This document shows, one piece after another, positions 17,056 to 25,452 of a stretch of 64,000 bases of DNA (its first letter is position 1; each line of letters begins with the position of its first letter). The notes beneath the pieces were generated by a model that saw nothing but the letters and a program-made list of their open reading frames with translations, was not told where the DNA came from and did no database searches. The translations under genes and the position numbers were made by a program. Source of the DNA: Anaerolinea thermophila UNI-1 (GTDB lineage: Bacteria; Chloroflexota; Anaerolineae; Anaerolineales; Anaerolineaceae). Location of the stretch: contig NC_014960.1 of NCBI RefSeq assembly GCF_000199675.1, forward strand, positions 2,852,001 to 2,916,000, written 5' to 3'.

Positions 17056-18012
17056 ATGAATATTATCCATATGGAAACAGATCTCGTATATGAACAAGGC
17101 AAAAAGATGATGTATACTGCATCAGATTTCTTTAACCTTGTTGATCATCTTCAAAACGCCATTGAAGATTTACGACAAGCATGGTCAAGCCCGCGCGCTA
17201 CCACTTATTTATTAGAGATTGAAAAAATTCACAAAGACTTGGTAAATCAAGTCCATGTGCTAGACGAACTCTCCAGAAGAGTCAGGCAAGAGGTTGATGA
17301 ATGGATTGAAACAGACAGAACACAATCTGCTTATTTAACCGCCCTTAGAGAATCCTTTGAGATTACCAGTTCAGATCTTGATAAAGTTGTTGCAGGTGCA
17401 GTTTTATCTTCAACCCTGCAATGGTCAGTGAAGCGGCCGAATAGCATCATTTTTACAGGTAATAACTGGATGCGAAAAGCTCTGGGAATCAAAGAGATGG
17501 TGCGAGTAATTAAACCCAGCACACTGGCACGAGGGATGGCAATTGGTGGAACAATAGAAGCTCTTGGCTCAGGCATTTCAACAAGTGTAGAAAGTTTCTT
17601 AGAAAATGGTCAACAAGATATAAGCCGGGGAATTTCAGCCGCAGTGATTGATTTCAACGTCAAAACTATTCTTACCGGTATCGGTTCCGTGGGAATCCCT
17701 GTTCTACTTGGAGGAATGGTATCGGTAACAGGATTACCTGTAATAGCAGGAGGCGCAGTAATCATTGGTGGAAGTGTTTTACTTGGGTTAGCCTACTCAA
17801 AATTTGTTGAAGCACCTCTCTGGGAAATGTGGAAAGGATCAACTTTGCACGAAGAAGCTATAGAATCAGGCAAGCGGGCTATTGACAAAATATCAAATGC
17901 TGTGAGCCATTTAACCTCTCAATTTGTTCAAAAGACAGAAAAGGCTTTCTCAAATGTCATTAGAGGAATTCTCGACACCACTCCTGTCGTATGTATTCCT
18001 GTCACTTCATAG
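17056..18012 (+). CDS. WXG100-like protein with hydrophobic Gly-rich C-terminal region; candidate T7SS substrate
   Basis: The protein is 318 residues; AGAGGGGAGA lies about 10 nt before ATG 17056, and a TATAAT (16975-16980) lies in the 126-bp gap upstream. The first 95 residues mimic the small WXG100 protein: IHMETDLVYEQGKKM at the start, LRQAWSSPRATTYL at the hairpin turn (WSS in place of WXG), and REVDEWIETDRTQS at the end of helix 2. Residues about 100-230 hold amphipathic and hydrophobic Gly/Ala/Ile/Val-rich stretches (VGIPVLLGGMVSVTGLPVIA, GAVIIGGSVLLGLAYS) that look membrane-active. A charged helical tail follows. It resembles long WXG/LXG-type substrates with a C-terminal effector region. 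No enzymatic motif and no immunity gene were recognised, so a structural or pore role is equally possible. Confidence 0.65.
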   Translation: MNIIHMETDLVYEQGKKMMYTASDFFNLVDHLQNAIEDLRQAWSSPRATTYLLEIEKIHKDLVNQVHVLDELSRRVRQEVDEWIETDRTQSAYLTALRESFEITSSDLDKVVAGAVLSSTLQWSVKRPNSIIFTGNNWMRKALGIKEMVRVIKPSTLARGMAIGGTIEALGSGISTSVESFLENGQQDISRGISAAVIDFNVKTILTGIGSVGIPVLLGGMVSVTGLPVIAGGAVIIGGSVLLGLAYSKFVEAPLWEMWKGSTLHEEAIESGKRAIDKISNAVSHLTSQFVQKTEKAFSNVIRGILDTTPVVCIPVTS

Positions 18013-18025
18013 GAGAAATAGAAAA

Positions 18026-18865
18026 ATGAAAAACAATGAACTTTTTGAATACGTTATTTCTACTGAAGAGCTGGCAATTTCTCTGGCTCTAGTAAATCGC
18101 CCTGATCTTGCCAAAGCTACTCTCTTTGAGGTGTTTGGAGAACTTCCCAATAACGTTTTGGAGGAAAGGCTCAAATCATCCAGCCACTCTATCCTCGCTA
18201 GGGGATTGGCAACCATAGATAATAATGGAATGCCTCACCTTTCTGAGAAATTTCAGCAAGCACTGGCACCTCTCTTTCTATTTGAGGGCATGCTTCAAAT
18301 GGTTATAAATCGAAACACACCGCAAATCATTAACATTCACTTGGGTAAAGAGCACCAATTTACGGCTCATTGGGTAGAACAAGGCGTTATTCATCATCTT
18401 GTATTTGGCGATCTTGTCAGTATCTTGGATTGGATAACAGAACAATCATCTCTCCCAGAACACCTGTCCGAAGAATTGTATTTATTGTCGGAAAAAATAA
18501 AAGGAAAAATTCCAATGGAAATTTTTGCTGATCTACCCGATAAGGAATTTTCCGATGGAGTGTTTGTTTTAACTCAATATGGGCTTGATCCTGAATTAGC
18601 AAAAATACTGCTGAAAGATATTCGTCAGCCAGAATTTCGTGGGTCTGTCAGTTATCTTCCTTTTCATTCAGATCAAAAGTTCGAATCAGAAAATTATTTT
18701 CAACCAGTAGCAGGGGTATTCTTCTTGAAAGGAAAATCTTCTTGGATTCTGACATTTCCCAAAGAGGAGAAAAAACAGAATGGTACCTTGTTACCTGGAA
18801 CAAAGAATGAAATGCGTGTCAATATTCAGGAACTGTTACTAAAAAAAGATTTGGCTTTTTCATGA
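18026..18865 (+). CDS. EspG-like ESX secretion-associated protein (tentative)
   Basis: The protein is 279 residues; AGGAGAA precedes ATG 18026, 13 bp after the previous stop. It is soluble, without signal or membrane helix. The opening STEELAISLALVNRPDLAKATLF, the block SILARGLATIDNNGMPHLSEKFQQALAPL, and a later alternation of short strands (TAHWVEQGVIHHLVF, VAGVFFLKGKSSWILTF) recall EspG chaperones. In mycobacteria EspG binds PE/PPE-type substrates in the cytosol, and the family usually has a helix, an A-x-GL-x-D block and a central sheet. Length (about 280) fits. Its place next to the candidate substrate supports a chaperone role. The match is a weak pattern resemblance and needs profile confirmation. 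Confidence 0.45.
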   Translation: MKNNELFEYVISTEELAISLALVNRPDLAKATLFEVFGELPNNVLEERLKSSSHSILARGLATIDNNGMPHLSEKFQQALAPLFLFEGMLQMVINRNTPQIINIHLGKEHQFTAHWVEQGVIHHLVFGDLVSILDWITEQSSLPEHLSEELYLLSEKIKGKIPMEIFADLPDKEFSDGVFVLTQYGLDPELAKILLKDIRQPEFRGSVSYLPFHSDQKFESENYFQPVAGVFFLKGKSSWILTFPKEEKKQNGTLLPGTKNEMRVNIQELLLKKDLAFS

Positions 18866-18943
18866 CAAAAATAAATATTTGGATTCATTGTGACGAAAAA
18901 TGAAAATGGTTTTCTGATACATCATTACAAAGCGGTAGGATTT

Positions 18944-19525
18944 ATGTCTCATGTTGCAGTAACTCTTGAATATGACCAAAAAACCTTTGATTTGGCTCTG
19001 CCTTTACACGTCCCCGTTTACCGACTCGTCGAGTGGATACTATCTTATTTGAATCTTTCAACCACTTCTGGATACAGATATACTCTTGCTATTAAATCTG
19101 CAAACGGCATCTATCGGATTTCTCCAAATACCAGTTTAGGAGAAAGAGGAGTATGTCACGGGATGTTCCTGGTATTAATCAAGGATGATCTACAGTTACA
19201 AACAGAATCATTTCTCCAGACAGAAGGGGGGAAAAAAATACCTATAAAATCCAGAAAGACAATATTAGGACGTAATGACCCAAATAATGGGATATATGTA
19301 GATATTGATATTAGTTCATTGGCTGAAAAACCTTCTATCATTTCCCGTGAACATGCCAAAATTGAGCAAGATGAAAATAATTTTTACTTGGTAGATCTGA
19401 AAAGCAAAAATGGCACAAAATTGAATGGACAATGGCTAACTCCTCAGCAAAAATATTTATTGAACGACGGTGACGTAATAGAATTTGGGAAAAGCGCTAT
19501 AAAATTAAAATTTTTCAAGCAATAA
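18944..19525 (+). CDS. YukD-like ubiquitin-fold plus FHA domain protein of the T7SS module
   Basis: ATG 18944 follows GCGGTAGGATTT and starts exactly at the first predicted domain, giving 193 residues; a GTG at 18890 would add 18 residues but lacks a ribosome site. Residues 1-85 (HVAVTLEYDQKTFDLALPLH..VYRLVEWILSYL..) resemble the YukD/EsaB ubiquitin-like domain that also forms the EccD N-terminus. Residues about 100-193 form an FHA domain: TILGRNDPNN, SIISREHAKIE, DLKSKNGTKLNG and NDGDVIEFG contain the GR, SxxH and NG phosphothreonine-binding landmarks. In Firmicutes, YukD/EsaB is separate and the FHA domains sit on EssC; here both are in one soluble protein. It is probably a cytosolic assembly or regulatory factor that reads Thr phosphorylation. 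Confidence 0.85.
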   Translation: MSHVAVTLEYDQKTFDLALPLHVPVYRLVEWILSYLNLSTTSGYRYTLAIKSANGIYRISPNTSLGERGVCHGMFLVLIKDDLQLQTESFLQTEGGKKIPIKSRKTILGRNDPNNGIYVDIDISSLAEKPSIISREHAKIEQDENNFYLVDLKSKNGTKLNGQWLTPQQKYLLNDGDVIEFGKSAIKLKFFKQ

Positions 19526-19571
19526 ATATACATTTCAGCATATCACTATCTCAAAAAGGATTGCTGGGGCA

Positions 19572-19634
19572 CCATTTTGATAATAATACGCCCCAGACTT
19601 ATCCAGCAAAGAAACCATCAGTTTTACAAGGTTT
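19572..19634 (+). repeat. about 60-bp imperfect direct repeat, copy A
   Basis: It opens CCATTTTGATAAT and continues through CCCCAG, CTTATCCA and ATCATTTTTTAC-like blocks, matching 22343-22404 at roughly three of four bases in the same orientation. The part before the ISAs1 element (19526-19723) otherwise holds only a CTGGGGC / GCCCCAG inverted repeat (19564-19600) that may terminate the T7SS operon. Confidence 0.5.
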
Positions 19635-19723
19635 ATTAAATCTTCTTTTTATGTTTGGCTTTTTATCGAACTATCACAATGCTTCATCTAGTTCTATTTT
19701 CCACCTCAATAATAGGCTAGTTA

Positions 19724-20998
19724 CAAGGCTTTTAAAGTAGGCATTTAGGTAACAAAATAGACCTTCTTCGGTTATGCTTTGAGTTGAACAAACAAAAAAA
19801 ACATACCGAGGAAGGCCAAAATGAAGTGTAACATAGAAGCCGGAATTGTGTTTGATGTTGGGAGCCTGTATGCACATTTTCAACGTTTGCAGGACACCAG
19901 GAAACCCAAGGGGATACGGTATCCGCTGGCATTGGTGCTGCTGCTGATCGTGTTGGCGAAGATCTGCGGAGAAGATCGTCCCAGTGGAATTGCCGAATGT
20001 GCCAAACATCGCACGGAGATGCTGGTGGAATGGCTGAAGTTGAAAAGGAACAGCCTGCCGCATCACAGCACCTATCGGCGCATTCTGGCAGAGGTGGTGA
20101 ATGTAGAAGAGTTGGAACACATCCAGCATATCTACTTGAGCGGGGAGAAATCATTTGGCACACAAGTGCTGGTGAGCATAGACGGCACAGTACTCCGCGG
20201 GACGTTGGATAATCAGCAACAAGGCACCTATTTGCTGGCAGCCTATCTACCGGCAGAAGGGATCGTGCTGATGGAAGTGGCTATCGAAGGGAAAGGCGGC
20301 GAGATCCCGGCGGCTCCCAGGGTGTTGAACCGCCTGGATTTACGGGAAAAAGTGGTCATCGGGGATGCTTTACACACCCAAAAGGAGCTTTCCAGGCAGA
20401 TTGTAGCAGCCGGGGGGGGATTATATTTGGTTTGTGAAAGGCAATCAGGCACAGATAGAAGAAGATATCCGTTTGTGGTTTGAGCCAGACGTGCAACCTA
20501 TTCCGGGAATGAACTTTCCGCCTAAGGATTTTGAGAGCGTCACCCTGACCAACAAAGGACATGGACGCATCGAACAGCGTACGCTCACCGTGAGCAGCCA
20601 GCTCAAGGGTTTTCTCCCCTGGCCGCACCTGGAACAGGTCTTCAAACTGGAGCGTCGTTTTACCTCCATCCGCACAGGTAAGGTGCAGAAACAGGTCGTG
20701 TATGGGATCACCAGCCTGAGCAGGCAAGACATCACCCCGAGACAACTGCTCCAGATGACCCGTGCGTACTGGGGCATTGAAAACGGGCTTCACTATCGTA
20801 GAGATGTTACCCTGTTGGAAGATCGTACGCGCATGACCAAGGGAAGAATGGGGCAAGCGATGGCTTGTATCAACAATCTGGTACTGGGCATTCTCCTGGG
20901 CAAACTGAAGTTTCGTTATCTTCCCCGCACCAGACGCTACTTCGCTGCTCATCCTGATGAAGCCTTATCCCTCATTACTCGACTTTAAGAAAGCCCTG
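19724..20998 (+). mobile_element. ISAs1-type insertion sequence, frameshifted copy
   Basis: The element is about 1275 bp. The right end, read inward, is CAGGGCTTTCTTAAAGT (20998 back to 20982), which fits the CAGGG termini of ISAs1-type elements. The left end is a decayed version, CAAGGCTTTTAAAGT (19724-19738); the intact version is seen on the partial copy ending at 22336. A subterminal inverted repeat (AGACCTTCTTCGGTTATG / CATACCGAGGAAGGCC) flanks the transposase start. No target duplication could be recognised. Confidence 0.8.
19821..20988 (+). pseudogene. ISAs1-family transposase, single frameshift at a run of eight G
   Basis: The first part (ATG 19821, GAGGAAGG ribosome site) encodes QDTRKPKGIRYPLALVLLL, VLVSIDGTVLRGTLD (catalytic Asp block) and VVIGDALHTQKELS (second Asp). 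At 20412-20419 a run of eight G breaks the frame; one fewer base would continue as AAGGDYIWFVKGNQAQIEED. The second part ends with TRAYWGIENGLHYRRDVTLLEDRTR, the YxxR/E block of the DDE domain. So both halves of a complete ISAs1 (H-repeat-associated) transposase of about 385 residues are present, separated by one indel. It is most likely inactive. Slippage on G8 or a sequencing error cannot be excluded. Confidence 0.85.
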
Positions 20999-21062
20999 AT
21001 AAATACAACGAAAAATTTTCTGGAAAGAAAATTCGCTATAATATTGAAAGGATATCATCGAT

Positions 21063-21755
21063 TTGATTCCCGAGCCTAATAAGCGATCAGTTAAAAGCCG
21101 GCTAGATCTCGGTAATAAAAGATGCTATATTTCCGGCTTATATTTCAGGTTGAGTAACTTCACGATTTGTTGTAGAATTTCCCATATATTTGAAGAAAGC
21201 TGGTTGATAAATTTACAGATAATTACGCCGGAAAATATTCCTCGATTGAAAAGGCATTCACTTGGAATTTTCCAGGGGGTTTTGGATATCATCGTTGTTC
21301 TGGATCGATGGTTAATACTTGATTTTCAAGAGCGATGGAAGATTATTGACCTGAAATCGGGTCGGATCGATGGTCCTTTTTATCCCCTCGACAGTACCAG
21401 CCCGCGAAGTTGGGTCGAAATTAAACCAAAGGGATTGATCCATTTCTGCTAGAGTGAACAAGGGTCGATGGGATGCAGTGATTTTGATCTGAACTCCGGA
21501 ACCTGGAAAGGTAGTTCTATTGGGTATGAGAGTATGGGATCTGTAGTATTCATTAACGGCGTTGCATTTACTAACCCCAATCAGTACTTAAAAATGTCAC
21601 AAGTCAGTAGCCACAACCCGATATGCGCTGGGTTACCGCTGGCTAAAGGGAGTTTAGTGAATACGGCATTCAACAACTCCTTGCTGGTTACGCTGGATAA
21701 GGTGAAACAAGAACTGTTGGTGTGGTATTGTGATATTCCAGACTCTCAGCAGTAA
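21063..21755 (+). pseudogene. degraded gene interrupted by an in-frame TAG; beta-propeller-like remnant
   Basis: Two stretches, 21063-21452 and 21468-21755, lie in one frame separated only by TAG at 21450-21452, so they are one gene broken by an amber codon (231 codons including the stop). The text has repeating strand-turn elements (LDRWLILDFQERWKIIDLKS, GSMGCSDFDLNSGTWKGSS, GYESMGSVVFINGVAFTN) like a WD/PQQ-type propeller. No start with a good ribosome site and no family were recognised. It is trapped between two ISAs1 copies and is probably a decaying remnant. Confidence 0.5.
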
Positions 21756-21894
21756 AAATAGCGTACAAGCATAATAATAGGATCCGTAAGATCGCGAAAT
21801 GTCTTTTAGCCTAATTGAAGTCTCTTTGAAACCAGAAAAATTTCTCGGAAATTCCCTTTTTTTAACATGAAACTTGCGCAAGAACCAATTCATT

Positions 21895-22336
21895 GCGAAT
21901 CATCCAATGTCCTGCGTAACACTTTGCCGTCTATGCTCACCAGCACTTGTGTGCCAAATGATTTCTCCCCGCTCAAGTAGATATGCTGGATGTGTTCCAA
22001 CTCTTCTACATTCACTACCTCTGCCAGAATGCGCCGATAGGTGCTGTGATGTAGCATGCTGTTCCTTTTCAACTTCAGCCATTCCACCAACATCTCCGTG
22101 CGATGTTTGGCACATTCGGCAATTCCACTGGGACGTTCTTCTCCGTAGATCTTCGCCAACACGATCAGCAGCACCAATGCCAGTGGATACCGTATCCCCT
22201 TGGGTTTCCTGGTGTCCTGCAAACGTTGAAAATGCGCACAATAGACCTTCCTCAGTATGGTTTTGTTTGTTCAACTCAAAGCATAACCGAAGAAGGTCTA
22301 TTTTGTTACCTAAATGCCTACTTTAAGAAATCCCTG
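21895..22336 (-). mobile_element. truncated ISAs1-type copy, inverted
   Basis: This is the 5' third of the same ISAs1-type element, reversed. Its outer end at 22336 reads inward CAGGGATTTCTTAAAGTAGGCATTT, the best-preserved terminal repeat in the window. The copy matches 19724-20215 closely but lacks about 50 bp around the transposase start and ends near 21895, just after the first catalytic-Asp block. The remaining coding part (21900-22222, minus) therefore cannot give an active transposase. Similarity to the first copy is very high, so the insertions are recent or were homogenised. Confidence 0.8.
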
Positions 22337-22342
22337 CCTCCC

Positions 22343-22404
22343 CCATTTTGATAATTCACCCCAGCGCTTATCCAATAAGGGAATCATCATTTTTTACTAG
22401 GTTA
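22343..22404 (+). repeat. about 60-bp imperfect direct repeat, copy B
   Basis: It opens CCATTTTGATAAT and shares the CCCCAG, CTTATCCA and TTTTTAC-AGGTT blocks with 19572-19634. It begins 6 bp outside the ISAs1 remnant and ends about 12 bp before the IS5-type element. Together with copy A it brackets the whole ISAs1-pseudogene-ISAs1 segment. Confidence 0.5.
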
Positions 22405-22415
22405 ACTTAATTTCC

Positions 22416-23335
22416 TTGCTCTGTTGCAAAGATAGGTTAGGAAGAGATACACCTAGCGGTGTATGTTGTAGACCAGTCCTTTGATAATCGGTTCTCGGTT
22501 TTGCAGGCTGCGTTTCCGCGAGCGGATGGCTTGCCCGAATTTGCGCTTGATGACCGAATTCACGGTTTCGGTCTTCCAGCGTTGACCATAGAGACCATCC
22601 AGGCGAGCCGCAGAGACAAGCTCGCTTCTTGCTCGTCGTTCAGGGGCCAGCAAATTTCCACCTCGCCGAACGGGTGGAATCAAGTCTTGAGGCCGGACAG
22701 TCCGACCATCGAACCCTGAATCGGCCAGCAAGACCCAAGCCCGACGTTTGGCAAACCGCCTGGCTTTGCGGCGCAGATAGCCCAGATAAGGGGCATCGCT
22801 ACCTGGACCCCAGCCGGATTGCATCGCAAGGATGAATTGCGAGACAATTCCAACGGCATAAACGCCCTTCGCCCAGTGGCGATAGGCTTTTCCCGAACGG
22901 CTTTGGTAGTAAGAACTGGCCGGGCCGGGTGAGAAGCCGGTACTATCGGCAGCCACCCCTTCTTCTTCAGGCCGTCCGATTTCCTCGAGCAAGGTCTCGT
23001 TCATGCGCATCCAATCCGCTTTGCGTATCTTGGCGTAGGTACGTTGCAGGGTCGTATGATCGGGAACACGCGGTAATTCCAGCTCCTTACCAACCGCATC
23101 GCTTGCCAGCAGCCATTCTTCCATGTCGCGATAGCTGAGATTCAGGTAGAACATCAACAAAACACAGGCCCCCAACTGCGGCAACGTGAAGTGATGGGGA
23201 CTCTTGGCATGTGAATACATCGGTAATGCTTGTTTGGCAAGCCGGTAGGCGATCCTCGCCACTCGGACGTATCTGCTTTCTCGTGTGGTCATACCGTATG
23301 TTTACCACATTTCAACCATGATTGCAACAGAGCAA
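22416..23335 (-). mobile_element. IS5-type insertion sequence
   Basis: The element is about 920 bp with 14-bp terminal inverted repeats TTGCTCTGTTGCAA (22416-22429) and its complement (23322-23335). The single transposase gene fills it. Its right end is inserted in the 3' part of a membrane glycosyltransferase gene, whose reading frame runs on into the element. The target duplication is not clear. Confidence 0.8.
22453..23292 (-). CDS. IS5/IS4-type DDE transposase
   Basis: The protein is 279 residues with an intact frame. Blocks typical of IS5-family transposases are present: HFTLPQLGACVLLMFYLNLSY at the N-terminus, GVAADSTGF (first Asp), WVLLADSGFDG (second Asp), and RWKTETVNSVIKRKFG (Glu in a K-x-E-like block). 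It cuts and joins the 14-bp ends of its own element. With intact frame and matching ends it may still be active. Base composition is GC-richer than the disrupted gene beside it. Confidence 0.88.
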   Translation of the reverse strand: MTTRESRYVRVARIAYRLAKQALPMYSHAKSPHHFTLPQLGACVLLMFYLNLSYRDMEEWLLASDAVGKELELPRVPDHTTLQRTYAKIRKADWMRMNETLLEEIGRPEEEGVAADSTGFSPGPASSYYQSRSGKAYRHWAKGVYAVGIVSQFILAMQSGWGPGSDAPYLGYLRRKARRFAKRRAWVLLADSGFDGRTVRPQDLIPPVRRGGNLLAPERRARSELVSAARLDGLYGQRWKTETVNSVIKRKFGQAIRSRKRSLQNREPIIKGLVYNIHR

Positions 23336-24365
23336 CTAAAGAACAATAATTTATTATCACTTTTATAAAATATGCTGAGGATAAACTCAGCATGGGTAGA
23401 AGAGTAATGTAATAATGTTTGTAAGTATGTCCCGATAATGAAACCAAAACATATTCAATTGGCAATGTTACTGCTATCAATTGCAAAAGGTTAACAAGCC
23501 ATTTATTGTTATCCTTACCTAAGAAAATATCCATTACAAGTAAAATATAGCCTATCATCCCAAATTGAAAAAAGCCCGTCTCAGTTAACGGCTCAATCCC
23601 GGTTATTAATGGTGCTAGACGATTTAACAAATCTTTATTTTGGCTTGAATATACAAAGTTATAGTAAAAAGCCTCCAATAAGTTGGGTAATCCACCATGG
23701 ATATAAAAATACAGGACCCAAAACGCAGGAAACAATGTCCAACCCAAAATAATTAAGAATATGTTTTTGAAAAGGAATAGTTGTCTTTTGCCAAACATTT
23801 TATACAGAGTGAGTACAATTATTCCTAAGAAAATACCTATGGTTGTTTGTTTTATACAAAACATTAATCCCGAAAAAACACCAACCGAAAAATATAAAAT
23901 AGATCTGTTCTTTCCATTTATCCTATCAAACATAACAAGCAGTAAAAATTGAAACACCAGTGCATATTCCTCCGTAAGATTTCCACCTTGTAACACAAAA
24001 ACTAGGGTAAGTAACCACAGTGTCGAAACAATCAAACCAACAAAATCCCCAAAATGCTTCTTAATTAACTGATACGCTAATAAGGATGAAATAACCAAAC
24101 AAACCAGTTCAATCGTCCACACACCCCAGCGTGAATTATCGAATAACAAACCTAAAGCATTGACATAGTAAATTACGGGGGGTTTATGATCCCATATATC
24201 TCTATATGGCAATCCACCATTCAAAATCTGTTGTCCCACATACAAGAAAACCCCCGAATCTCGATGTAGCCCCTTCATAACCCATGGGGAATAAGGTAAC
24301 AAAGTAAAAATGGGCAAAACGAAAACAACCAAAGCAAAAGAAATCTTCTTAAGACTATCTTTCAT
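23289..24365 (-). pseudogene. membrane glycosyltransferase (PMT/GT39-GT87 type), truncated by IS5-type element
   Basis: ATG 24365 lies inside the end of the upstream gene. The 358-residue frame has about nine hydrophobic helices and the GT-C style first loop HRDSGVFLYVGQQILNGGLPYRDIWDHKPPV, split here as an acidic HRDSG and a DHKPP block, which suits a dolichyl/undecaprenyl-phosphate-sugar-dependent transferase. The last 14 or so residues (VALLQSWLKCGKHTV) are coded by the IS terminal repeat and inner sequence, so the native C-terminus is lost. Family members are usually 450-600 residues. It may retain no activity. No continuation was found on the other side of the IS. Confidence 0.75.
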
Positions 24366-25452
24366 TTTCCAACCAATCCACAATTTTCATGACGCCTTTG
24401 CTCAGTTCAAATGAGCCTAGAAACCTTTCTCTAGCCCGTCGTGATAATTCATTCCGTAGAAATGAGTCCTCCAGAACCTGAACAATTTTTTCTGCCAGTA
24501 ATTCATGGCTCCCAGGTGAAACGAGAAACCCCTCCTGCCCATCCCTGATAATTTCGGGGATACCGCCCACATTTGAAGCAATCACAGGTATTCCCAGAGA
24601 AATCGCTTCAATAACACTCAACGGACAATTATCCGCTCGCGCTGGATGAAGATGAAGGTAACTTTGTGATAATTCCTGCAACACCTGATTTGGAGAAACA
24701 CTCCCTAAAAACAGTATGTGATTATCTACTCCCAAATTTCTACTCAGGTTTTGATATTCAATGCGCTTGGAACCATCGCCTAAAATTCTCAAACTGACAT
24801 CCGGATACTGAGAGACTATTTCGGGCATCGCTTTGATTAAGATGTCCACCCCTTTCCAATACTCCAAGCGTCCTGTATAGGTTAATATTTTTTCCTTTGG
24901 ACAAGGTAATATTCCTGCAGACAATGGGTCTCCGACCATGTTGTGAAAGACAGTAATTTTTTCTGGCAAAACTCTGTATTCGGTAACTAAATCTCGAGAC
25001 TTGACAAAATCAGATACAGCAATAATATGGGTTGCCAATTTATAGATTAATCTTTTACGGATAATTTTTAACTCAGTAACCCAATTTCGTTCTTCAGCAG
25101 CATCAATCACTGTATGGTACCAGGCAATCCGTTTTTTGACTCCAAACAACCACCCAACGAGCATCATCCAGTTAACAGAGGCAAAATTTGCAATTAAACA
25201 TGCTGGACGATATTGTTTGATCAGTCTTGCCAGATAAATTGCATCTTTAAGCCTGGTGGGGCGCCTGGAGGGCCAGGTTAAAATTCGGAGATTACCTTCA
25301 GCAACTACCTGCTCAGAAGACAATCCAGGAATAAGCACAACCACCTGCCATCCTCGCCTGACCAGTTCTTCTGCAACTCCTCGATACATTAAAGACAAAG
25401 AATTTCCAGAAGCCCAATGCCCACCAATTCCAAGAAAAATTGTCTCACCCAT
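24355..25452 (-). CDS. glycosyltransferase family 4
   Basis: The protein is 365 residues; ATG 25452 follows GAGGTGTTTGCTC and overlaps the end of the upstream gene by 8 nt (the frame is open further but antisense to nothing and overlapping that gene). A GT-B fold is evident: Gly-rich start LGIGGHWASGNSLSL, central LTYTGRLEYWKGVDILIKAM, and the nucleotide-sugar block DNCPLSVIEAISLGIPVIAS with NVGGIPEIIRDGQEGFLV. It probably adds a hexose to a lipid-linked glycan. AT-rich relative to the next gene upstream. Confidence 0.9.
   Translation of the reverse strand: MGETIFLGIGGHWASGNSLSLMYRGVAEELVRRGWQVVVLIPGLSSEQVVAEGNLRILTWPSRRPTRLKDAIYLARLIKQYRPACLIANFASVNWMMLVGWLFGVKKRIAWYHTVIDAAEERNWVTELKIIRKRLIYKLATHIIAVSDFVKSRDLVTEYRVLPEKITVFHNMVGDPLSAGILPCPKEKILTYTGRLEYWKGVDILIKAMPEIVSQYPDVSLRILGDGSKRIEYQNLSRNLGVDNHILFLGSVSPNQVLQELSQSYLHLHPARADNCPLSVIEAISLGIPVIASNVGGIPEIIRDGQEGFLVSPGSHELLAEKIVQVLEDSFLRNELSRRARERFLGSFELSKGVMKIVDWLENER

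Noticed and set aside
21450..21452. Programmed readthrough or amino-acid recoding at TAG
   Set aside because: No pyrrolysine genes or recoding context were seen and the gene sits among IS remnants, so pseudogene decay is simpler.
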